A DNA stretch of 64,000 bases from Chaetomium olivaceum (GCA_039881045.1 JAYWVB010000088.1:1-64000), one strand, 5' to 3'. Numbered from the stretch's first letter, positions 47,659 to 60,205 are shown. The notes: generated by a model from the sequence alone, not told the origin. Numbers and translations: made by a program.

Positions 47659-48462
47659 TGTGCTGTGCTGTGCTGTGTTTTCTTTTTTCTTTTTTTTGGC
47701 TGGCTTGGGAAAATGGCGTATTTGGGTATGGATGATGAAGCGGTAGTTATGGAGGACCTTTACCTACTGCGTGGGTCACATCTGGGGATTCACTGGTGAC
47801 ATGTGTGTGCCAGGGGCTATCATGATCTCATCGATAATAGAAATGAATTCAGAGAAAGCAATTAAACTACCCGCAAAGACCCTCACCCCATGGCCTCTCC
47901 AGGTCACCTAATGAAACAGGTCATGACGATTACCGTCCCCTAGCTCATCTTTGGGTTTTCATCCTCGTCCGCTGTCATACAGTATAGTACGTACATATAA
48001 AGTGTGCTGGCCTGCCTCAGCCATACGAGTAGCGATAGTACGAATGAAAGCACAGTTAATCCGCCCGTATTGCTGAAGCCGAAACCCAACCATAAAGAGA
48101 GAAGCGATGAGCGCTGTTGAGCAGAGCAGCCGCGCGTGCCCTTGCCGAGATCAAGAAACAAGAAAAGAGGAAAAAAAGGAAACCAGCCTGAGCCTCTTCT
48201 GGCGTCCCTAGCCAAGCCCCGTCCCTCCATCGCTGGAGTCATCCATCCCGCCGATTACCATAGCCACCCCTACCAGTTCCTGTTCAGTTCCAGAACTGTA
48301 TAGCTGTTGTCAATAACCCTCCCGACGATGCGACCTGTCTGGAACCATATCCTAGTTCCCATCGTCCGGATAAGAACCACCGTGTCGCCACGCAGCCCAT
48401 GTATCCCCGCCGCTCTTGTCGTCATCCCAACCTCCATCTGCACTCCCCTCACCCAAATCACC
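47659..48462. other. Convergent 3' intergenic region
   Basis: Between the end of med7 (+) and the end of the acidic hypothetical gene (-). No gene is recognised. Confidence 0.5.
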
Positions 48463-49398
48463 TTAATCACTATCACTACTATCACCCGCCTCGACTTCCC
48501 TCTCAATAAACTTCCACTCCATCTCCGCCTCCGCTTCCGCTTCAACAATCTCTCTCTCCGCCGCCGCCTGAACATCCGCCCTCTCCGCCTTACTCAACAC
48601 CTCCATCAAATCCTGCCCACTATATCCATCCACATCGCTCTCATGCGCGTCATCCCCATCCACCTCACTGCCACCCCCATCCTCATCACTCCCATCACTC
48701 CCACTCCCACTCCCACTCAAACTAGAATCCGAACTCAAACTCCGCGCATCCTCCCCCCATTCCTCCGCCAAGCAATGCCCACACACACACCCGGTCCTAC
48801 AATAACACGCCCCACCCCCATCCCCATCACACATACACACCTCATCCCCATCCTCATCCTCAGATCCACAATTCTCAGATCCCCCATACCCAGCATACCT
48901 CCCCATGCTGTGCTCAACCGAGTAAAGCCCATCCCCATCCCCACCCCCAGGACTCGAAGAATGCCTCAGCCGAGAAGGCCGGTGCGGACGGTACCCCTGC
49001 GCCGCCGCGGCCATGCCACCAGGTGGGCATGGGGACGGGGGTGGGGGGATGGAAGGCGGGAACGGATCACGGGTTGCGACGTGGGCTAAGACGGGGAGGC
49101 GCGGTTTGTGACCGGGCGGACTGGTGCGTAAGGGGCGGGGGATGATCCGTCGGTGTCGGAGGAGGGGAGGAGGTCGGGTGGTTTGTGGTGACCGGTGTAA
49201 CTGTGGAGAGAATGAGGGCGGAGTTGTTCGCGGTGGCATGGGCGGTGGTGTTGGTGCTGGTCGCGGGCATAAGAAAGATAACTGCGGTGGTCGAGGGCTT
49301 GGTGGCGGTTGTGGGAAGTCTGGTATAGTAGACCCAAACATCGGTTGGGGTTGGCGGAATGGAAGAGGCGGTGTTGGGTTGAACTTGGATGAATGCAT
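48463..49398 (-). CDS. Hypothetical acidic protein with Pro-rich N-terminus and central Cys cluster
   Basis: A single open frame of 311 residues from the ATG at 49398. The first 130 residues are Pro/Arg-rich. A central Cys cluster (CMCDGD, CYCRTGCVCGHC) could bind metal. The C-terminal third is Ser/Asp/Glu-rich and ends in a charged helix (about residues 255-300) and DSSDSD. I recognise no family. The start lies only 176 bp from the 3' end of the Bye1-like gene on the same strand, which is tight for a promoter, so either the true start or first exon lies elsewhere or the N-terminal Pro-rich part is not translated. The acidic helix looks more protein-like than the N-terminal section. Confidence 0.5.
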   Translation of the reverse strand: MHSSKFNPTPPLPFRQPQPMFGSTIPDFPQPPPSPRPPQLSFLCPRPAPTPPPMPPRTTPPSFSPQLHRSPQTTRPPPLLRHRRIIPRPLRTSPPGHKPRLPVLAHVATRDPFPPSIPPPPSPCPPGGMAAAAQGYRPHRPSRLRHSSSPGGGDGDGLYSVEHSMGRYAGYGGSENCGSEDEDGDEVCMCDGDGGGACYCRTGCVCGHCLAEEWGEDARSLSSDSSLSGSGSGSDGSDEDGGGSEVDGDDAHESDVDGYSGQDLMEVLSKAERADVQAAAEREIVEAEAEAEMEWKFIEREVEAGDSSDSD

Positions 49399-49574
49399 CG
49401 TTGCGTGGGAATACGGGATAAACCTGCGCCGGACGTACTGGTTTCGCCCGAGTTGGGTGCTAACCTAAGCGAAAGTTTGCTAGCAAAGAGATTTGGAAGC
49501 AGAGATGGCGTGTCTGGCGCGGAGCTCGGTGGCGAGGCGGATTCACCCTAGTTATCACTTTCCGCGCCGGACTT

Positions 49575-49916
49575 CTAAGCCGGCGGTGCCCCGGAGCTCG
49601 CTGTGGCCTGGGGCGGGATAGGGGGCGGCGGAATAGGGGTTTGCCTCGGTGGCCCGGCTGCAGCGGCCGGAGGGATCGGCGGCGGTGGGATGGGCGTCGT
49701 CCGAACTGGGTGCGGGTGCTGCGGCACTTGGTGCTGTGGCACTTGCTGCTGCGGTTGTGGTTGTTGGACATGGGCCTGGTGTTGGGGTTGCGATAGAGGC
49801 GGTACGTGTTGCTGTTGCGGCTGGGGACGGTGCTGTGGTTGCGCGTGCGGCTGCGACGGAGGCGGAACCTGAGCATGAGCATGAGCAGGGGGTGATGATG
49901 CGACACCTGCTGCTGC

Positions 49917-49962
<46 letters not shown>

Positions 49963-52502
49963 GCTGCTGCTGCTGTGTCGCTGCTGTGCTGTTGCTGCTG
50001 GCCCTCCCTCTCAAGAATCGTGCTAAGATACGGAAGATCATCCTGGGTCCTCGGATCCCTCTCGTAGATGCGCTTGATCAACTCCCACTCCTTACGTGAC
50101 ATGACGTGCGCCTGTGGGAGGAGGAATTGTACCGTCGGGCTGGTGATGAGATGTCCCAGGATCTCGCGGGCCATAGCCTCGCCTTGGTCCTGTACATCAC
50201 GCATATTTGATGTTTGCCTCGCCGCTTGTGGAGGTGGCGCCTGGGTTGGGGGCTGCTGCTGTACCGGCGTGGGCATTCTCGGCGAGGGGTACTGTGGGAA
50301 TGGGCCCTGCGGGGAGGTTGGTGAAAACGCTGGCGCGGAGACAGACGGCCGTGCTGTAGGAGGGAACCCGCCCTGGGCCGGTGTTGGGGTTCCAGGAGAC
50401 TGAATGGCCCTTGGGCCATGGGCAACGGCCTTCTGCGGCACCGACGCATGATTGGGATCCGTTGTGCCGTGGATGCGTTGAATGGTCTCCGGATCGTTCC
50501 GATACACAATAACACAGAGCATCATGGGCTCTGTCCTTGTGTCGGGGATGAAGTTGTCTGCCAGGTTCATCATGAACTCCGGCTGGTTGCCGGTGCCGGC
50601 TGGCACAGGGACAAGGTATGTGTCGCGGACATTGGCCACGCCCTTGTCGCCCACCACTCCGTATCTCTTTTTCGAGACGAAATAGTCGATGAGTTTCTGC
50701 ATGCCCGCTTTTGCCGCCGGCGTTGTCGGCTCGAGGCTGACCACGACGACATCGGTGGGAAGGCTGTAACGCAGACCGCAGAGATACACAATGGCTTGTT
50801 GTTCGTCAATGCGCCCACACACAGTCAAGGTCCGAGGGAGCAGCTGCTCCCAGGCAAGGTCGATGGTTTCGCTGAGATTAGCACCGCCCATATGCTTCGC
50901 CGTAACGTCGACTTCGGCGATCGTGTTCATGATGACGCTTCCTCGCCACACCACGTCCGGGTCGTTCTCCGCCTTAGGTGAGTACGGCGGGGACTGGGTG
51001 CCGTCGTCAAGCAGCCGATCAACGTCTGGATCATCGCCCGGCCCGTTAGAGGGAGCTGCGGCGAACGATGCGCGATGCGATCCCTGAAGAAGAGTGGGCG
51101 ACTTGACGCTGGAGAAGACCTTGTTTAGGTCAAAGTCAGCCCTTGCCGGAGAATGCTGTGTATCAACGGCCGGACCGCTGGCTGACCGGTGTCTGGCGTG
51201 CGTTGGGAATCCTGGCGCTTCCTCGGATTCTTGTTTGGGCGCGCTGGGCCGGCGAACCGGGGCAGACGGTACCTCTTCGCTAGCGATGAAGTGATCATCG
51301 TCGATTATCTCGTCACCCTTATGAGTTCTCCGGACGCGAGGAACATCTTGTGTGATTTTGATGGCCTGCTTCTCTGCTCTCGCGATCATCTCGGCTGTTT
51401 CTTTCTGCAACTCCTTGGACGCTAGCTCCTCGGTGGACATGGACGCCAACATGGTAGGCGTAAGAGTCCGCGCAACAAGTCGGTTGATGAGTTCAGGGTT
51501 GCTCTTCAAGTTGAAGGCTAGTGTCCGAATCTGACCGGCATATGAGCCTGTGGTCGGGTGAGTGTCATGGACGGCACGCTCAATCTGGAGTGCGAGCCGC
51601 TCAGCACGGTCAGCAGCTGACACTCCATCAGACGGAATGCTGCCGTTCTTCTCTGCCACTCCGATCGAGGCGATCAACGACTTGGACAATGCTTTCGCTG
51701 GCCCCTGGCGCGCATCCGGCAGTCCAGAGATGTTGGCAGGTATATCACCCGGAGGCGTATACCCGGGAAGAGGCACTGGTGGTGTCTCGTTTGCTTTGCG
51801 CATTTTCTACGATGCCATGTTAGTAACTGCTGTTGGGTCATCGTCACGGAACAGAACGGGTGGATTGCTTACCTTGGGCTCCTTCTCCTGCGGAGCATCG
51901 CCGTTCTTCCGCTTCACGCCCGCGGTTTTGGCGTCCTTCTTGGGCTCCGCAGGCGGAGGAGGTGACTGTTTCGATTTCTGAGAAGCATCCTCTTTGAGAT
52001 CGCTCGTCCGTTTCTTGCCCTTCTTCGGTCCCTTCTTCTTTTTGTCGTTCTTCTCGTCCTCGTAGGCCTTGCGACGGGCTTCCCAGGGCCGTTCGCCCTT
52101 GGCCATGCCGGACAGGAGCTCCTTATGGTTATCGGGCCGGCACAGCTCACAATAATACTCCTTAGGTAGGTCTTCTGTGTACTGGCTCATGCCCATACAG
52201 ATGTTGTGCTGCCAGGCGCCGCACTGGTCGCATGCGATCCAGGGCTCGCCCGAATCCTCATCTTGCTCTGTGGCGCCGCAGACGCAGCGAATGACCTCTT
52301 CCTCGGGCTCTTCGGGTTCGGGTGCGGCCTTCTTGCCCTTCTTGTTGCCGCCGCGGCGCTTGGGAGCTTCGATAGGTTGGTCGAGTTGTTCCAACGCCTT
52401 ATGTTGGCCTTTGGTGGCCCTGACCGATCGGCGCGGCTCCGGTTCTGGTTCTCGGTTGGTGGTTAGCTGCTGGCCACGAGTGCTGCGACGGCGAGACGAC
52501 AT
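49575..52502 (-). CDS. bye1: Bye1-like transcription factor (PHD, TFIIS central domain, SPOC)
   Basis: Exon 1 is 52502-51873 and exon 2 is 51806-49575, giving 953 residues. The intron is GTAAGC...CGTAG in phase 0. The PHD finger is at 71-122 (CVCGATEQDEDSGEPWIACDQCG...YYCELCRP). A Lys/Pro-rich NLS region follows (KKKKGPKKGKKR). The TFIIS central-domain-like segment is at about 225-375 (RLALQIERAVHDTHPTTGSYAGQIR). A SPOC domain at about 490-650 includes WRGSVIMNTIAEVDVTAKHMGG. The C-terminus is Pro/Gln/Thr-rich with a run of 16 or so Thr. In yeast Bye1 binds H3K4me3 and RNA polymerase II to modulate elongation. The domain order is a full match. Confidence 0.93.
49916..49968 (-). repeat. Trinucleotide (GTT/AAC) microsatellite inside bye1
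   Basis: About 16 uninterrupted triplets, read as ACA threonine codons on the coding strand and bordered by Ala codons. It lies in a disordered tail, so length changes would be tolerated. Confidence 0.9.
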
Positions 52503-53612
52503 GGTCTCTTAGTCGGCTTGCTGTCGACGACGCTGGTGCTGGTCGGGGATGGGGGGAAGGGGGAGTGGTTATGGGTGCGGGGTGGCAATGCTCTCAGTGT
52601 TGCTTACCAGACATCGTCGCGTCAAGACGGGACCAAACAAATGGGCAACTGGGTGCCTGCCAAATGCCCGGGGGTGCCCTCCCTTGTGTTGCGCGTTCTA
52701 CTGCAGATTGCTCAAAGCATGCGTGAAAGGTTGCACGCGGTCACTTGATAGGATGTTTACGCTTGAATAGACTAAAATGATGGGACTGTGCAGAAATGTA
52801 GTCCAAGGACAGGACGACAATTCCCTGAAGCTATCCGCAATCCCCCAAAGTCTGTGCCTCCCAGCGCCTTCCGCCTTGTTGCCTGTCAAGTGGGCGATGC
52901 GGGAGATAGGTGGAAGATGGAAGCAGGAACCACGGGCGCGTGTCGAGGGAAGCTTCGGGTCAAAGCTCCAATGCGACCGACCGCGTGACGATTGCTTTGT
53001 CAAGAAAAAAAAAGCGATGGAAACAGCTGTAGGATCACTGAAGTCAAGGGTAAACTTGCCGCAAATGGTGGCGCGACAATGAACTTTAGTAGTGTTGACC
53101 ACAAAAGTGACAGGTCGGAAGACCTGAGAATGTTTGTGTCGCTGAGGGGTGGTTTCTCGATGCGGAGGTTGAAGGAGAGGAGTTTGCGGGACTCGATTGA
53201 GACAATGCGCGATGCAATGCAATGCATTGAAAATGACGGGGAGAGATTAGATAAGCACTTCAGAGGGAGGTGGGGCTTCAACCCAAGCATCAATGGAAGC
53301 CATCAACTGCATCAGTGGGTGGGGCAATGGAATGGAGCTCAACCGAAAGGTGCCCGTGCACGGAGCAACTGAAGTGCAAGGCAACGACCGACCGAAGCTG
53401 GTTTACGCGTGTTAGCGCTTGCCTAGAGCTCCAGCCTACCAGGCCAGCCTGGGCCGCATCGCATGCACCCGCAGCAACAATCAGCCTTCCTTTCCTCCAC
53501 TGCTGCCCGCCCGCAAACACCACCACCTGCAGAGTCAACAAACGATCAGCTGCCGACTTGACCCTCTGCGCAACATACCCTACCGACTACCCCATTCTTC
53601 AAACCGGCCACC
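52503..53612. promoter_or_regulatory. Divergent interval, bye1 / proteasome alpha subunit
   Basis: 1.1 kb between diverging start codons. Frames inside (for example 52698-53222 minus) have no family match. Promoters of both genes are expected here. Proteasome-associated control elements could be sought, but I do not see a clear one. Confidence 0.45.
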
Positions 53613-54592
53613 ATGTCGAGAAGATACGATTCCCGAGTAAGTTAGCTCGGTGCTGCAACTCCATAACCCGAGCACGGCCATCATGGCAGCTGCTGGGAGG
53701 GGCAATGAACGAAACTTACCCCTCTTGTCCTTGTAGACAACCATCTTCTCGCCCGACGGCCGCCTGTACCAAGTCGAATATGCGCTAGAAGCCATTTCCC
53801 ACGCCGGCACGGCCATCGGCATCCTGGCCAAGGATGGTATTGTGCTGGCTGCGGAGCGCAAGGTCACGTCGAAGCTGCTGGAGCAGGACACATCAGCCGA
53901 GAAGCTCTACATTCTGAATGAGTAAGTTGGACAGTCGGGTTGGGCAAGGGAAAAATGAGCCAATGCGGGGGTGGCTGACATGACCCAACAGCAACATGAT
54001 CTGCGCCGTCGCCGGCATGACGGCCGACGCCAACATCCTCATCAACTACGCCCGGCAGGCCGCCCAACGGTATCTGCTGACGTACAACGAAGACATCCCC
54101 TGCGAGCAGCTGGTGCGCCGGCTCTGCGACCTGAAGCAAGGCTATACACAACACGGTGGCCTGCGGCCGTTTGGCGTTTCCTTCATCTACGCCGGCTGGG
54201 ACCCGCAGCGCCAGTTCCAGCTGTACCTCAGCAACCCCTCGGGCAACTACGGCGGGTGGAAGGCGACGAGCTCGGGTGCCAACCACGCGAGCGCGCAGAG
54301 CTTGCTCAAGCAGGACTACAAGGAGGACTGCACGCTGAAGGAGGCCTGCGGCATGGCGGTCAAGGTGCTGAGCAAGACGATGGACTCGACCAAGCTGAGC
54401 AGCGAGAAGAGTGAGTGCGGGGGGTAGTTGGGGAGACACGGACAAGAGCTAACAAAGAACGTAGTCGAATTTGCGACGGTGGGCCAGACCAAGGACGGCC
54501 AGATCTACCACAAGCTATGGAGCGCGGAAGAGATCACGGCGTTATTGAAGGAGCACGATTTGGCCAAAGACGAGACAGCCGAGGAAAAGTAG
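53613..54592 (+). CDS. pre9: 20S proteasome subunit alpha type, Pre9/PSMA4-like
   Basis: Exons are 53613-53636, 53737-53921, 53992-54410 and 54465-54592, giving 251 residues. Introns are GTAAGT...TGTAG, GTAAGT...AACAG and GTGAGT...CGTAG. The N-terminus MSRRYDSRTTIFSPDGRLYQ is the alpha-subunit signature that gates the 20S pore, followed by VEYALEAISHAG. The proteasome fold continues with GILAKDGIVLAAERKVTSKLLE and LKQGYTQHGGLRPFGVSF. PSMA4/Pre9-specific features include SNPSGNYGGWKATSSGANH and a charged C-terminus ending ETAEEK. Tiny first exons are usual for this family. Alpha subunits have no catalytic Thr. Intact. Confidence 0.96.
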
Positions 54593-54843
54593 ACAAGGAC
54601 ACGATAGACAGGATGGGTGTGAATAAGACTCCGTGCGAGTGCTGCTGCGTGTTCCAATACATGGTGATACATGTGGGCAACCAAACTTTTGTGACAAACC
54701 CCGTTCCCCGTGCGTATATATGCAAACAAACTCCCACCAGTCATTTCCAAAGCCAGAGCTTGCTTTCTTTTCCAACCACACAATCACACATGCACTTATT
54801 TTAATCGACCTAACAAGCAATGTATGTCAGCACTCATCTCATC

Positions 54844-56100
54844 TCATCTCGCACTTCTCAACACCCCCAGCTCAATACCTACATTCCTCCCTCTCCCCAA
54901 CCCATCCTCCTCATCCCCCAACCTCCCATACCTCCCACCACCAACCCCAACCCCATCCTCCCCGCCCATCCCATCAGCCGGCGGCCCCGCATACGGCTCC
55001 TCACACCTCCCGCTACTCAACCGCGGCCAATACCGCCTATAGCTCCAGTACCCCACCACATACCCCAACAACCCCCCAATACCCACATCATACACATCAT
55101 GCCTGTAGTCCTGACACCGACTGATGGCAATCATAGTCGCGCCCAGCAGCGGCGCGCCACACACCAGCGCCCGCACCAGATCGCCGCGCACCACCTTCTG
55201 CGCGTGCTCGCCCACGCTGCCCGGCGTGGCGTGCGCAAAGATGCGCATCTGGCCCGCGAGGAACAGCGCCAGGTAGCCCAGCCCCGCAAAGGCAAAGGAC
55301 GAGTGGCCCGAGGGGAAGGAGCGCCAGCCGTCGTGCAGCTTGTGGTGGCTGGTCTGGGTGCAGACGTCGATGGTGACGAGGATGTCACGGGGCGTGTCGG
55401 GGCGGGGCAGGCAGCGGGCGAGCAGGTCTGGGCGGGGCCGGCCGACGGCGTTTTTGATGATGTCCGTGAGGAGGGAGGTGAGGATCAGGGAGATGGACAG
55501 GCCGAGGAGCGTGACGTGGTGTTTGTGGCGCGGCGCGTGCGTGAGGAGGTTGGTGAGGGTTAGCAGGCCGAGCGGGATGAAGAGTGCGTAGATGAAGTCG
55601 TGGACTGTGTTTGTTGTTGTAGTAGCCAGCGGGTTAGTATGCGATGGGGAGGGGGGTATCCCCTTCTTGAGAGGCATGCGCCGGGGAGGGCTTACGGAGG
55701 GGCACGCGTTCGACCTCGGCGTGGGGGAAGGCGATGCGCAGGTCGTTGAGGGAGAACATGCGGTGGAAGGGCTCGACGAAGAATTGGATCTGGGATTGTG
55801 GTGGTGAAGCGTTAGAAACTGTTGACGTCGCCGTAGGGACGCGCGGTGGGTGTCGGCAGGTATAGATAGGTAGGTTTAGAAAGTGGAGGGACGCACCAGG
55901 AGGTAGGACACGAATAGAAGCACGAAGCCGATGTAGTCGGATGCATAGGTTCTCTATAGAAACAAACACCCAAGTTAGCTAGCTCGACAACAGCACAATG
56001 GGCGACCATGAATCGGGAAGCTTACCTGCCAAAACCTCGAGAATGACGCCAGGATTCCGCCGCTGGGCCCTCCGTTCGAATTGGATCTTGGAGGCGCCAT
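54844..56100 (-). CDS. PAP2-family lipid phosphate phosphatase (diacylglycerol pyrophosphate phosphatase-like)
   Basis: Exons are 56100-56026, 55953-55897, 55789-55696 and 55604-54844, giving 328 residues. All introns are GT-AG and the phases agree. The catalytic PAP2 triad is complete: C1 KNAVGRPRP, C2 PSGHSS and C3 SRCQDYRHDVYD. About six transmembrane helices are visible, among them SDYIGFVLLFVSYLL, FIYALFIPLGLLTLT, VTLLGLSISLILTSLL and GYLALFLAG. This fits Dpp1/Lpp1-type enzymes that remove phosphate from phosphatidate or DGPP at ER, Golgi or vacuole membranes. The tail is Gly/Arg-rich and low in conservation. The start MAPPRSNSNGG lies in a short first exon. Confidence 0.92.
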
Positions 56101-57028
56101 CGCGGGTGATGTGATTAGTTACGGGCGTCGAACTGTCTCGGGTACAGCCCGGGGCATCGAGGTTGCGCAGCGTAGACCAGACCAAAGTCGAGGCAAAAGG
56201 GGGTTCACAGAATTGATGTAGGAGCTCAAGATCTCAAGATGGATGATGTCGTGTGCCCTTCCAGGCTCACCTCTTGCCGGCAAGGCAACAGGGTGCTGCC
56301 GCCTTGGCATCATTCCGGGTTGGCAGGGGTCACGCTGGCTGGACTGTTGGCTGGACTTGTTGGCTGGACTGTTGCATCGCAACCTGAGCTGACCTGAGCT
56401 GAATACAAGAAACTGACCCGCACCTCCGGATGCCGGGCGTCGAGGGAGCAAAGGATGACGGCGGAATAGGGGAAGAATCAACGGGCGAAAGCAAGCCTGA
56501 ATAAGGATACGAGGACCGTGACTTCATTAGGTATCAACTGAAAAATAACGGCAAAGACAGGCAACTAAATAACTAGAGCAGAGTCGGTTCTTCTTTCTGC
56601 CCGGGTCCTCCTCCTCCCCTCCCCGAAATCATCAACATCCCACAATGATGCAACTGTCAATGCCAGTGATGTCCTGCATGCCACGCCCCAGGAAAAGCGC
56701 GTGGAAAAAGGAGCAACAAATATGCCGAAATGATAACGCTATGTACAGCCCGCCCAAGAATATACCGTGTTGCCTAGCCCTTCCTTGCGTTTGCTTCTGT
56801 ATCAACCCCCCTTCTGCTCGCTCGTGCGCCCGGCGCGCAGAGCTGACCATGATGAAAAGATGGCATATGTGGATGCCGAATGCGCACCGCCAAATGGCTG
56901 CTGTTTAATTTCGTTTCGTTTTGTTTTTTCATTCCCCAGGTCGTCCGCGCATCATAACCCATGTGCTCCCAAGAAATAAATGTGTTGATCCCGAGTGCGG
57001 TCAATGGAGAGCCGTCGTTGTTAGCGCT
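56101..57028. other. Intergenic, promoter side of PAP2 gene
   Basis: About 0.9 kb between two minus-strand genes. A direct repeat of TTGGCTGGACTGT-type sequence occurs at about 56336-56370 and an ACCTGAGCTG repeat follows at 56384-56402. No gene is seen. Confidence 0.5.
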
Positions 57029-60000
57029 TCAAGATTCCTCCGCAATCAGCCGCTGCACCTCGGCCTCGTTCAGCAGCTTCCGCTTGCCCAGTTCCTCAGG
57101 CGGTTTGCCGTCGCGGACAGCGCCAAAGTCGAGAATCTGCAACTCATGTTAGTGATCGAACGCCCCTTCGCATCCGGGGAACGCTTACCTCAACATATGT
57201 AAGATTCCCGCGCTGCACCGCAGCCACGCATCTCCGGTCATCAAACTTGACCTGCCACACACCGCCCAAGTCGGTCAAGAGATCTTGGACACAGTCGCCC
57301 GTGTCGACATCCCACATCTTGACCGTCTTCTCGCTACCGGAAATCACCTTCCGTCCGTCATGTTGGAAGCAGGTGATGGCGCCAGTATGCGCTTCAAGCA
57401 CCTTCTTGCATTTACCCGTCTCAGGATCCCAGATCCTCAGCGTGCTGTCCGCGGCCGCAGACACCAACTGGTCATCTCGCAAGTCCAAAAGGCCGACCAA
57501 CATGCTATGCCCCTCGAGGGTATACAGACATGTTCCTGTGTTCAAGTCCCATATCTTGACCAGCGAGTCCATCGAGCCCGAGATGCACCGGTTCCGCTTG
57601 TGGTCGAGCACGACCGAGTACACCTTTTGTACATGGCCGTGCAAAACGTGGAGCTGTTCACCAGTGCTGATGCGCCACACCCGGACAGTGCTGTCGTAGC
57701 TGCCGGAAACGAGCGTGTCGCCATGCGCCGAGATAGCACGGACCGAGTGGGCGTGTCCAGAGAGAATCCGGATGAAGTACGGACATTGGTCGTCGTTGGC
57801 TGGCGGGCCAGTCTGGATGTACCGGCGCGAGCCGGCCTCGGGCAACCTCCAGACCCGGAGCTGGCTGTCACGCGAACCCGTGATGATGAGGGGCTTGGGC
57901 GGCATCATGACGGGCTTGCCGTCGTGCACCTTGCCCGTGTCCGAGGGCATAAGGATTTGCAGGCATCGGACGGTACTCGTGTGGCCATAGAACGTCTGGG
58001 TGCAGATGCCTTTTTGGATATCCCAGACCCGAACAGAGCGGTCTGTACTACCAGACACCAGCGTGTTTCCCTCATATTGGAGCGCCCAAACACCGCCCTC
58101 GTGACCCTCCAATTTTGTCCTCAGCTTGCCAGTCTTGGTATCGTAAACGTGAATCAAGGTATCGTCGCTCCCGGTGATGATCTTGTCGTCGTCGAACTGG
58201 AGACAGGTAATAACGTGTCGGGGGTGAGCTGCGAAGGCGACGTGACCCGGCTTGACCTTCCCACTCATCCAGCTCTTCCGGAACATGTAGTGTCTCCGAT
58301 AGAGGGACTTGAACAGGTGGAGGTTCCGCAAGGGCCCAAGACCGATCTGCGGGTCCGGGACGGCAATGACCGCCGCGTTGGCCGCTGATATCGGCCCCTC
58401 GGACTTGTGCGTTTTCGAGACGGGCAAGTTTCTGTCGGCTCTCGAATCTTGAGCGCTGGCCCGCCGCTTCGCTCTCTCGGCGCTGATCTGTGTCAAGCCA
58501 CGCTTCCGCTTCGCGCTCCTAGTCCTCGGCAGAAATTCGGGCTGCTCCGCCTTGACGGCCGATCGGATAAGTTCCGTCTCGCTAGACGTGAGACGGCTCT
58601 GGTTGCTCAAGTCGACTTCGCATCCCTCAAACCCGACCGGGTCTTGCCAGCCCCAACCTTCGTTGATAGCCCTTTGGAGCTCCCCTGGTGGCAGGTGGAA
58701 CCCGTCACGGTCGAAAAGCTCCTTCCACCCAGTCTCGTTGCTGTCGATAATATGCCGCCAGTGCTTGGAGACCTGTGCCGCGCGGCAGAGATCACGATGA
58801 TCCAGGTAGGAGAGAACGTGGAGGTTGAGCTCGATGGGTAGTTGCTTCAGAAAGTCGCACTTGAGGGCCGGGTTGACCACGTCGGCTACTACATGGAGAG
58901 TCTTACGGGGACACCTTCGCAAAAACTGATACATCATCCACGTCTTCAGCTCGTTGGGCATGGCGTCAAAGCTATCCAGCATGGAGCCCGGGTCCACATA
59001 AGGTCGTCGGTCTGATCCCAACCTCGAACGATCGTAGTTCCCAAGAGCCAACTCCATGGCTCCCGGGACTTCGGTGTCATCTGTCATCTGGCTCTCGTCC
59101 ATCCATTGTTGTTGGTCTGAGCGGGTAAGCTGTGTCGAGAATGAGGCATCTTCGCCTTCACCGTCTTCGTCGTCAACCTGGCTGGGCTGTAACTGCGTGG
59201 CCGCTAGGGTAGGAGAGAGCCTGGGACTAGGCAAGCTCACGTCCTGAGCAGCTACCGTATTAATGTTTCGTCTCGGAGCCAAGTCGTGGCCAACGTGGGG
59301 AAGGGAATCGTCCGCGTCGTCGAAGGGCTGGAGCTCGGCATCCGTGATGGGCGGCGTCGCAACGTTGCTAAAGGTTTGTGACTCGCTGTCCGCCGTGCTC
59401 TCTACGTCGTAGGCCGATGTCGACTGGCTCGTTGCCGAGTCCGCCATGTCCGCTAGTAGCGGCCTCAGCCGCGACGCCCGGTCCAAGCGAGTGCCAGCCA
59501 TATCCGAAGTGTTCGGGGTCGCCAGGTAACCAGACGACCGCCGGGGTGCCCTGGCCGCATCCCTGCTACCGCCGCGTGCTACAGCATGGCGCAGTTTATC
59601 GGAGGCCGAATATGGGATGCCCGTAAGTTTTGTGGCCAGGCGGGAGCTCCGCGATGGCATCGGCGTGTAGCTTGGCGAAACGGCCCTGGTGTTTGACCTG
59701 CGGGATCTCCGCTGATGTGGTTCCTGCTGGTCATGCGGGCGATGGGACGATGTCGACACTGGACTCTCCACACCGGGTTCACGCTTGATGTCGCCGGTGT
59801 CTTCAATGCTCTGTGACCGTTCGGCCTTTTGATTCGAGGTACCTAGGTTAGCACACCTATCTTGGTGGGTGGTCAAAGGCGAGCGTTGCTCACCTGAACA
59901 TCTGTGTCCTCGTCTTCCCAGGCCTCGGTCTCGTAGTCGTCGAGGTCAAAGGTCAGCTTCCGCAGTTCGGGCGGAGTTGGCCTCGCGGCAAGGGGGTATT

Positions 60001-60205
60001 CTTTAGAGTCAAGCGAGTGCACGTCCCGGGGTTCGCGAAGAAAGAGAGGCGGGTAGGACCGCTTTGTTGTGGTTGTGGTTGTGACCGTCTTCGTCTCAAC
60101 ACATTCGTCGGCAAACTGCATCCTACGGCGGTGTGTTACAGTAGCCTCGTCCTCCTGCCAGGTCATCGAGACCTTCTGGCTCGACCGCGGCCGGCGGGTG
60201 TCCAT
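57029..60205 (-). CDS. F-box/WD40 protein, FWD-1/Cdc4/Fbw7-like SCF substrate receptor
   Basis: Exon 1 is 60205-59894, exon 2 about 59810-57189 and exon 3 57136-57029, giving about 1013 residues. The first intron starts GTGAGC. Its acceptor is either TCACAG (59811) or AAAAG (59826), both in frame; I prefer TCACAG. The last intron GTAAGC...TTGCAG leads to a short final exon ending LIAEES. The first 400 residues are disordered and Ser-rich. The F-box is at about 421-460 (LKQLPIELNLHVLSYLDHRDL). A seven-bladed WD40 propeller spans about 636-975, with repeats such as ITGSDDTLIHVYD, VSGSTDRSVRVWD, ISGSMDSLVKIWD and ISGSEKTVKMWD. Such proteins bind phosphodegrons. Neurospora FWD-1 degrades the clock protein FRQ and yeast Cdc4 degrades Sic1. 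SCON-2/Met30 is a possible but poorer fit by F-box sequence. Confidence 0.9.

Noticed and set aside
52698..53222. 174-codon minus-strand frame between bye1 and the proteasome gene
   Set aside because: No domain or conserved character, and it lies in the divergent promoter interval.
57285..58388. 367-codon plus-strand frame
   Set aside because: Antisense shadow of the WD40 propeller region; no domain of its own.
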